From Nocardioides mangrovi (GTDB taxonomy: Bacteria; Actinomycetota; Actinomycetes; Propionibacteriales; Nocardioidaceae): a stretch of 64,000 nucleotides of DNA. The notes under the pieces are model-generated. The model had not been told where the DNA came from and did no database searches. It was given only the letters and a program-made list of their open reading frames with translations. Each line of letters starts with the position of its first letter. Position 1 is the stretch's first letter. Location: the NCBI RefSeq assembly GCF_020073815.1, contig NZ_JAIQZJ010000001.1:806001-870000 (forward strand). Direction: 5' to 3'. A program made the position numbers and the translations under genes. Of this stretch, positions 59,331-64,000 are shown piece by piece.

Positions 59331-60289
59331 TCCGACTCGGTGTCTACGCGCCGGACGGCGCCCCCGAGGTGATGCCCGGCGACGACCTGGTCGGGCTGGT
59401 CGTGGCCCTCACCGAGCTCGCCGACGGCGACGTGCTCGTGGTGACCAGCAAGGTCGTCAGCAAGGCCGAGGGCCGGATCCGGCGCGGCACCCGCGACCAG
59501 GCGCTCCCCGGCGAGACGGCGCGCGTGGTCGCGCGCCGCGGTGAGACCTCGATCGTGCGCAACCACCTCGGCCTGACCATGGCCGCGGCCGGCATCGACG
59601 CGTCCAACGTGCTGCCCGGCCACGTCGTGCTGCTGCCCGAGGACCCCGACCGGTCCGCGCGCGATCTCCGCGAGGGCATCCACGCCCAGACCGGCCTGAA
59701 CGTCGCGGTCGTGGTCAGCGACACCGCCGGGCGGGCCTGGCGCGAGGGCCAGACCGACATCGCGATCGGTGCCGCGGGACTCGTCGTCGCCGAGGACTTC
59801 GCCGGTCGGACCGACGCCCACGGCAACGAGCTCGCCGTCACCCTGCCCGCCGTCGCCGACGAGATCGCCGGGGCCGCCGAGCTCGCGACCGGCAAGCTCG
59901 GCGGCCGCCCGTTCGCCGTCGTCCGGGGTCGCGCCGACCTCGTGCTCCCCGCCGGCGAGCACGGACCCGGCGCCGCGTCGCTGGTCCGCGCCGACGGCGC
60001 CGACCTCTTCGGGTACGGCGCCCGCGAGGCGGTCGTCCGCGCCCTGACCGGCGCCGAGGCGGACCGCCGCCCGTTCGGCGCCCCGGCGTCGGCCGACGAG
60101 CTGAGCGCCGTGATCCTCCGGGCCACCGGTCTGCACACGTCGCACACCCGCGCCGGCGGCGAGGGGCTGCTGGTCACCACGCCGCGAGGGCTGACCCGGG
60201 CGGTGCAGGCGCTGGCGTTCGCCCACGGCTGGGTGGCCGGCACCACCGACGCCGCCATGGAGCTCCGGCTCCGCCCCGCGGCGTACTGA
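59327..60289 (+). CDS. fbiB: Coenzyme F420-0:L-glutamate ligase (CofE type)
   Basis: 320 residues from a GTG overlapping fbiA. The CofE fold shows DVLVVTSKVVSKAEGRIRR, VVARRGETSIVRNHLGL, VVVSDTAGRAWREGQTDIAIG and LAVTLPAVADEIAGAAELA, covering about 1-240. It adds glutamates to F420-0 with GTP. Mycobacterial FbiB is about 450 residues because a C-terminal FMN nitroreductase domain reduces dehydro-F420-0. That domain is absent here: the last 80 residues (TTPRGLTRAVQALAFAHGW and so on) are too short and of another type. A separate reductase must be elsewhere if this strain uses the dehydro-F420 route. Confidence 0.93.
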   Translation: MIRLGVYAPDGAPEVMPGDDLVGLVVALTELADGDVLVVTSKVVSKAEGRIRRGTRDQALPGETARVVARRGETSIVRNHLGLTMAAAGIDASNVLPGHVVLLPEDPDRSARDLREGIHAQTGLNVAVVVSDTAGRAWREGQTDIAIGAAGLVVAEDFAGRTDAHGNELAVTLPAVADEIAGAAELATGKLGGRPFAVVRGRADLVLPAGEHGPGAASLVRADGADLFGYGAREAVVRALTGAEADRRPFGAPASADELSAVILRATGLHTSHTRAGGEGLLVTTPRGLTRAVQALAFAHGWVAGTTDAAMELRLRPAAY

Positions 60290-60306
60290 TCCACGGGTCT
60301 CCCCCG

Positions 60307-60312
60307 TAGACT
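60307..60312 (+). promoter_or_regulatory. -10 element of the DUF3105 gene
   Basis: TAGACT about 49 nt before the GTG at 60361, leaving a leader with a GAGGA ribosome site. Confidence 0.4.
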
Positions 60313-60360
60313 CTGCCGTCGTCCGACCGACCATCCCCTGCACGACCTGAGGATCACGAC

Positions 60361-61113
60361 GTGGCCAAGCCCGCCAAGACCGACCGCCAGGCGGTCATCG
60401 AGCAGATGCGCAAGAAGCAGAAGAGCGCAGAGCGCCGCCGCGGCACGATCATCGTGACCGTGTGCGTCGTGGCCGCCGTGGCCATCGTCGCCGCGGCCGC
60501 CGTGCCGATCCTCAAGGACAAGTGGGACAAGCGGCAGTTCACCGAGAAGTCGCTCTCCAGCATCGGCGACCCGGCCTCGACCTGCACCAAGATCACCACC
60601 AAGAAGGCCGACGGCAACCAGAACCACGTGCCGATCAACACCCCGGTCGACTACACGACCACCCCGCCCGCGTTCGGACCGCACTGGAACGAGACCGGCG
60701 TGGCCCCGGCCCCCTTCGCGCGGCACTTCTACACCGCCGAGGACCGTCCGGCGCTCGAGGCGCTGGTGCACAACCTCGAGCACGGCTACACGCTGCTCTG
60801 GTACGACGAGACCGTCGCCGACGACAGCGAGCTCATGACCGAGATCGAGGGCATCGCCGACAAGTTCGGCGACCAGAACTTCCGCGACAAGTTCATCGCG
60901 GTCCCGTGGCTGAAGAACGACGAGAACTACAAGCCGTTCCCGGACGGCGAGCACGTCGCCTTCACGCACTGGTCGGCCGGCGGCGACGGCGTGACCGACA
61001 CCAGCAAGCAGGTCGGCGTCTTCCAGTACTGCTCCGGCGTGAGCGGCGAGGCGCTGTCGGACTTCATGGACAAGTACCCCTACACCGACTCGCCCGAGCC
61101 GACCGCCATGTGA
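60361..61113 (+). CDS. DUF3105 family membrane-anchored protein
   Basis: 250 residues. A lysine-rich N-terminus (about 1-27) is followed by a membrane helix (TIIVTVCVVAAVAIVAAAAV, about 29-48) and an extracytoplasmic domain with NHVPINTPVDYTTTPPAFGPHW, ALVHNLEHGYTLLWYD and AFTHWSAGG. The repeated histidines (H-W, H-N-L-E-H-G) could bind metal; this is the DUF3105 pattern, of unknown function. The start has GAGGA at 7 nt. A perfect 12-bp hairpin directly follows the stop. Confidence 0.88.
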   Translation: MAKPAKTDRQAVIEQMRKKQKSAERRRGTIIVTVCVVAAVAIVAAAAVPILKDKWDKRQFTEKSLSSIGDPASTCTKITTKKADGNQNHVPINTPVDYTTTPPAFGPHWNETGVAPAPFARHFYTAEDRPALEALVHNLEHGYTLLWYDETVADDSELMTEIEGIADKFGDQNFRDKFIAVPWLKNDENYKPFPDGEHVAFTHWSAGGDGVTDTSKQVGVFQYCSGVSGEALSDFMDKYPYTDSPEPTAM

Positions 61114-61117
61114 GCAC

Positions 61118-61143
61118 CCTCGCCCGAGCCTGCTCGGGCGAGG
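61118..61143. terminator. Bidirectional terminator between DUF3105 and manC
   Basis: CCTCGCCCGAGC-CT-GCTCGGGCGAGG is a perfect 12-bp stem in the 44-bp gap between convergent genes; it can end both messages. Confidence 0.85.
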
Positions 61144-61157
61144 CCAGGCGCCAGGCC

Positions 61158-62237
61158 TCAGGTGAGGTCGGCTCGGCCCGACTGCTTGAGCCCCTCGACG
61201 ACCTGCTTCACGTCCTGCGCGCGGGCGCGCGTGGTGACCAGCAGCGCGTCGGGCGTGTCGACGACCACCACGTCGTCGAGCCCGACCACCGCGATCACGC
61301 GCCCCGCGGCGGGGACGACGAGGCCCGAGGCGTCGACCGGCCGGACCAGGTCGTCGTCGCCGAGCACGGTGACCGAGCCGGCGCCGGTGAGCAGGGTGGC
61401 CAGGGCGTCGAAGTCGCCGACGTCCTCCCAGTGGAAGGCCGACGGCACGCTCGCCACCCGACCGGCGGCGGCGGCCGGCTCGGCGATCGCGTGGTCGAGC
61501 GCGATCTTGGGCAGCCCGGCCCACAGCTCGTCGAGGCGCTCCGGCGCGGCCGCGATCGCCCGCAGGTCCGCGGCGAACGCCGGGTGCCACCGTGCGAGCA
61601 GGTCCAGCAGCACGGTCGGCCGGACCACGAACATGCCGGCGTTCCAGCGGTAGCGCCCGGTGGCGACGTAGTCGGTCGCGACCGCGACCGACGGCTTCTC
61701 GACGAACTCCTGCACGTGCCGCGCGGCCGGGTGCCCATCGACCGGTTCGCCGAGGTGCACGTAGCCGAAGGCCGAGGAGGGGAAGGTCGGCTCGATCCCG
61801 ATCGTCACCAGCCAGTCGTCGCGGGCGACCTCGACCGCCGTACGGACCGCCTCGCCGAAGCCGTGCGGGTCCGGGATCACGTGGTCGGCCGGAAAGGACC
61901 CCATGACGGCGTCGTCCGGGTCGCGCCGCTCGAGCAGCGCGGCGGCCAGGCCGATCGCGGCCATGGAGTCGCGCGGCGCCGGCTCGGCGAGGACCAGGTC
62001 GGGCGCCACCTCGGGCAGCTGGCCCAGCACCGCCTCCCGGTGCGGGCGCCCGGTCACGACGACGAAGCGGTCCTCGGCCAGCGGGGCGAGCCGGTCGCGG
62101 GTGTCCTGCAGCAGGGTGCGGCCCCCGCCGGTCAGGTCGTGGAGGAACTTCGGCACCGAGGACCGCGACAGCGGCCAGAGCCGGGTGCCGGCCCCGCCAG
62201 CGGGGATCACGGCCCAGAAGTGGTCGATCGCAGCCAT
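61158..62237 (-). CDS. manC: Mannose-1-phosphate guanylyltransferase
   Basis: 359 residues. The nucleotidyltransferase loop AVIPAGGAGTRLWPLSRSSVPK (residues 9-30) holds the GTP phosphates. GSFPADHVI gives the metal aspartate, FVEKPS the sugar site, and RYRWNAGMFVVR the mannose pocket. It makes GDP-mannose from GTP and mannose-1-phosphate, the step after ManB. There is no C-terminal isomerase domain, fitting the separate TobH/SIS gene. A TAGGGT hexamer 6 nt before the ATG supports the start and a leaderless message. It is divergent from TIGR03089, with 17 bp between the starts. Confidence 0.95.
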   Translation of the reverse strand: MAAIDHFWAVIPAGGAGTRLWPLSRSSVPKFLHDLTGGGRTLLQDTRDRLAPLAEDRFVVVTGRPHREAVLGQLPEVAPDLVLAEPAPRDSMAAIGLAAALLERRDPDDAVMGSFPADHVIPDPHGFGEAVRTAVEVARDDWLVTIGIEPTFPSSAFGYVHLGEPVDGHPAARHVQEFVEKPSVAVATDYVATGRYRWNAGMFVVRPTVLLDLLARWHPAFAADLRAIAAAPERLDELWAGLPKIALDHAIAEPAAAAGRVASVPSAFHWEDVGDFDALATLLTGAGSVTVLGDDDLVRPVDASGLVVPAAGRVIAVVGLDDVVVVDTPDALLVTTRARAQDVKQVVEGLKQSGRADLT

Positions 62238-62243
62238 GGTGGA

Positions 62244-62249
62244 ACCCTA
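62244..62249 (-). promoter_or_regulatory. Leaderless -10 element of manC
   Basis: TAGGGT on the minus strand, 6 nt before the ATG at 62237. Confidence 0.55.
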
Positions 62250-62254
62250 GTGTC

Positions 62255-62983
62255 GTGACGACCTTCACCGACGTCCTGGCACGCCAGCTGCGCGCCGACT
62301 CCGCCCGGCCGCTCATCACCTTCTACGACGAGGCGACCGGCGAGCGGGTCGAGCTGTCGGTGACGACGTACGCGAACTGGGTGGCGAAAACCGCCGGCCT
62401 GCTCGCCGACGAGCACGAGCTCGAGCGCGGCGGCGTGCTCTGCCTCGACCTCCCGACCCACTGGCTCGGTCCGGTCTTCCTCGGCGCCGCCTGGACCGTC
62501 GGGCTGACGGTGGTCGGGCCGGACGAGGCGGGCACCCCCGACGCGGTCGTCTGCGGACCCGACGGCCTGGAGCGGTGGGCGCCGTACGCCGGGTCGATGC
62601 CGGTGCTCGCCTGCGCCCTGCTGCCGCTGGGCGTCCGCTTCGCGGACCCGCTGCCGGCCGGCGTGCACGACGTCGGGATCGAGGTGTGGTCGCAGCCGGA
62701 CGCCTTCGGCGCCTGGGACCCGCCGATCGGCGAGGACGCGGCGTACGTCGTCGACGGTGTGCCGACCACGCAGCAGCAGCTGTGGAGCGCGGCCGCCGCC
62801 GGGAGTCTCCTCACCGACGGCGGCCGCCTCCTGACGGAGGCGAACCCGGCTTCCCCACCAGGACTCGCCACCTTCGCCGAGCCGCTCACGAAGGGCGGCT
62901 CGGTGGTCCTGGTCGTGCACTCCGGACCGGGGCGGCTCGAGGCGATCGAGACCGCCGAGCGTGCCACGGCCCGCTTCCCTTGA
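62255..62983 (+). CDS. TIGR03089 family protein
   Basis: 242 residues. The sequence resembles the N-terminal part of an AMP-binding (acyl-CoA synthetase-like) enzyme: PLITFYDEATGERVELSVTT, WVAKTAGLLADE and GAAWTVGLTVVGPD. It stops before the adenylation motifs, so catalysis is not expected. This short form is the actinobacterial TIGR03089 family of unknown role. The GTG start at 62255 is only 17 bp from the divergent manC start, so the promoters must overlap; a TAGTGT at 62248 is too close to act as a leaderless -10. Confidence 0.85.
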   Translation: MTTFTDVLARQLRADSARPLITFYDEATGERVELSVTTYANWVAKTAGLLADEHELERGGVLCLDLPTHWLGPVFLGAAWTVGLTVVGPDEAGTPDAVVCGPDGLERWAPYAGSMPVLACALLPLGVRFADPLPAGVHDVGIEVWSQPDAFGAWDPPIGEDAAYVVDGVPTTQQQLWSAAAAGSLLTDGGRLLTEANPASPPGLATFAEPLTKGGSVVLVVHSGPGRLEAIETAERATARFP

Positions 62984-63013
62984 GCGCGGACCGACCAGGA
63001 CGTCTGAGGCCGG

Positions 63014-64000
63014 TCACCCGGCCAGGTCGTAACCCCCCATTCCGCCGCCGAGGTAGCGGCGCTTGCCGAAGCCGGACGCGGTGCCTGGGACGAGCCAGAG
63101 CGCTCCGGTCGCCTTGTCGCGCACGATGAGGTCGGCGTGGCCGTCGCGCTGGATGTCGCTGATCCCGATCACCCAGTCGTAAGGCGTGAGGTTCAGTCCC
63201 AGCGCCTTCGGGCTGGTCAGCCCGCCCGGACCGTTGCCGGGGTAGAGCGTCAGCTTCGACCCGTTGCGGAAGAGCGAGTCGGGCGCACCGTCGCCGTTCC
63301 ACCGCCCGACCGCCACCTGGCGGCCTGCGGTGATGGCGCTGTGCGCGACGTAGCTCGCCTTGAGGCCGGAGAGGCCCGAGCCCGGGTAGATCCGCATCGA
63401 GCCGCCCTTCGGCTGTCCCATGAGGTCGGGGTAGCCGTCGCCGGTCATGTCGCCCACCGCCGCGAGGAGGCGGACCTTGCCGAAGCCGGTCCCGATCTTC
63501 ACCGGCGCCGCGAAGTGGCCCTCGCCGTCGCCGCGGCGCAGCATCAGCGAGCCGTCCTTCTTGGTGCGGGTGATCACGTCGGAGTGCCCGTCGCGGTCCC
63601 AGTCGCCGGCGTTGAGGACGAGGTTCGCGCCGGGGATGAAGGTGCCGCTGGCGATGGGGGCGCGCAGCTCGGTGGTGCCGCGGTTGGGCAGCAGCCGCAC
63701 CGTCGAGCCCTTGCGGAAGACGACGTCGGGGGTCTCGTCGTCGACGACCTGGGCGGCGCCGAGCATCGACCCCTTCTTGGTGAAGGCCTTGAGCGGGCCG
63801 AGCGCGTGGCCGTAGGTGCCGTCGCCCTTCGACGGGAGCACCCAGCCCTTGCCGGAGGAGTCCCGGGCGACCAGGTCGTCGTGACCGTCGCCGGTGAAGT
63901 CGCCGTACCCGCGCAGCGCGGTGTACGCCGACCACGACCCGGCGAGCGTGGTGCGCGCCTTGAAGCTGCCGGAGCCGGCGCCTCGGTGGAGCCACATGGC
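63014..64000 (-). CDS. FG-GAP/VCBS repeat protein, C-terminal part
   Basis: The window ends inside this gene: the frame is still open at 64000, so the N-terminus is missing. The visible 328 residues are about five or six FG-GAP-like repeats built on G-D-x-x-x-D-G-H-x-D-L, for example GYGDFTGDGHDDLVARD, NAGDWDRDGHSDVITR and AVGDMTGDGYPDLMGQ. The aspartates bind calcium, and the repeats form a beta-propeller outside the cell. Such tails are often joined to wall amidases, glycosidases or trypsin-like domains; the missing part must decide this. It ends 30 bp from the convergent TIGR03089 gene. Confidence 0.85.
   Translation of the reverse strand, partial: AMWLHRGAGSGSFKARTTLAGSWSAYTALRGYGDFTGDGHDDLVARDSSGKGWVLPSKGDGTYGHALGPLKAFTKKGSMLGAAQVVDDETPDVVFRKGSTVRLLPNRGTTELRAPIASGTFIPGANLVLNAGDWDRDGHSDVITRTKKDGSLMLRRGDGEGHFAAPVKIGTGFGKVRLLAAVGDMTGDGYPDLMGQPKGGSMRIYPGSGLSGLKASYVAHSAITAGRQVAVGRWNGDGAPDSLFRNGSKLTLYPGNGPGGLTSPKALGLNLTPYDWVIGISDIQRDGHADLIVRDKATGALWLVPGTASGFGKRRYLGGGMGGYDLAG

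Noticed and set aside
62248..62253. TAGTGT as leaderless -10 of the TIGR03089 gene
   Set aside because: Only one base separates it from the GTG, too close for a start at that codon.

Overview
The window is about 64 kb of very GC-rich actinobacterial chromosome. It has short intergenic gaps, frequent GTG starts and many ATGA/GTGA stop-start overlaps. Gene content (WhiB, MtrAB-LpqB, coenzyme F420 genes, DUF6758, DUF5302, DUF5719, an Rv3235-type gene) and the sequence style point to a Nocardioides-like member of the Nocardioidaceae. This is inference; no rRNA or other species marker is present. I saw no tRNA, rRNA, CRISPR array, insertion sequence or prophage.

Left part (1-5.6 kb): the first codons of a PHP-domain phosphoesterase, a DUF6758 zinc protein, a histidine phosphatase, a K+ channel, two MFS-type transporters (one of the POT peptide family), a MaoC hydratase and a DUF5302 protein.

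Surface-modification region (5.6-25 kb): six sulfotransferase-fold proteins, five of them one paralogous family; two GT2-like glycosyltransferases; three endonuclease/exonuclease/phosphatase (EEP) proteins, one fused to a degraded phospholipase-D-like module; an acyltransferase-SGNH protein; a LicD-methyltransferase fusion; a secreted two-HKD phospholipase-D-like enzyme; a small coiled-coil protein; and one acyl-CoA dehydrogenase that looks unrelated. This resembles a toolkit for decorating an envelope polymer with sulfate, phospho, methyl and acyl groups, but the polymer cannot be named.

Middle (25-31.7 kb): a membrane-free MgtE/PRC/CBS protein, DUF1003, Mrp and TatB on the plus strand; then an uncharacterised gene and a Tat-exported sulfatase; then LysM and Rv3235-type genes.

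Conserved actinobacterial core (31-64 kb): SecA, a NarL-type regulator, long-form Hpf, ComF, LpqB-MtrB-MtrA and AhcY; then ManB, Trm112, TobH/SIS, DUF3499, metallopeptidase, DUF5719, a large GT2, WhiB, FbiA-FbiB, DUF3105, ManC and TIGR03089. This follows much of the gene order around Rv3235-Rv3268 of Mycobacterium tuberculosis. It links export, envelope stress sensing, GDP-mannose supply and F420 synthesis. A second copy-number layer of surface genes (DUF6318/secreted protein, DUF808, acyltransferase) is inserted between AhcY and the ManB operon. The window ends inside an FG-GAP repeat protein.

The most notable non-coding features are: a roughly 284-nt structured RNA between comF and hpf, closed by a perfect 14-bp long-range helix and placed where raiA RNAs occur; a recurrent TAnnnT hexamer 6-8 nt before start codons at seventeen genes, implying leaderless transcription; two palindromic operators overlapping the possible starts of a TetR gene; three strong hairpin terminators; and a dispersed intergenic repeat in three copies.
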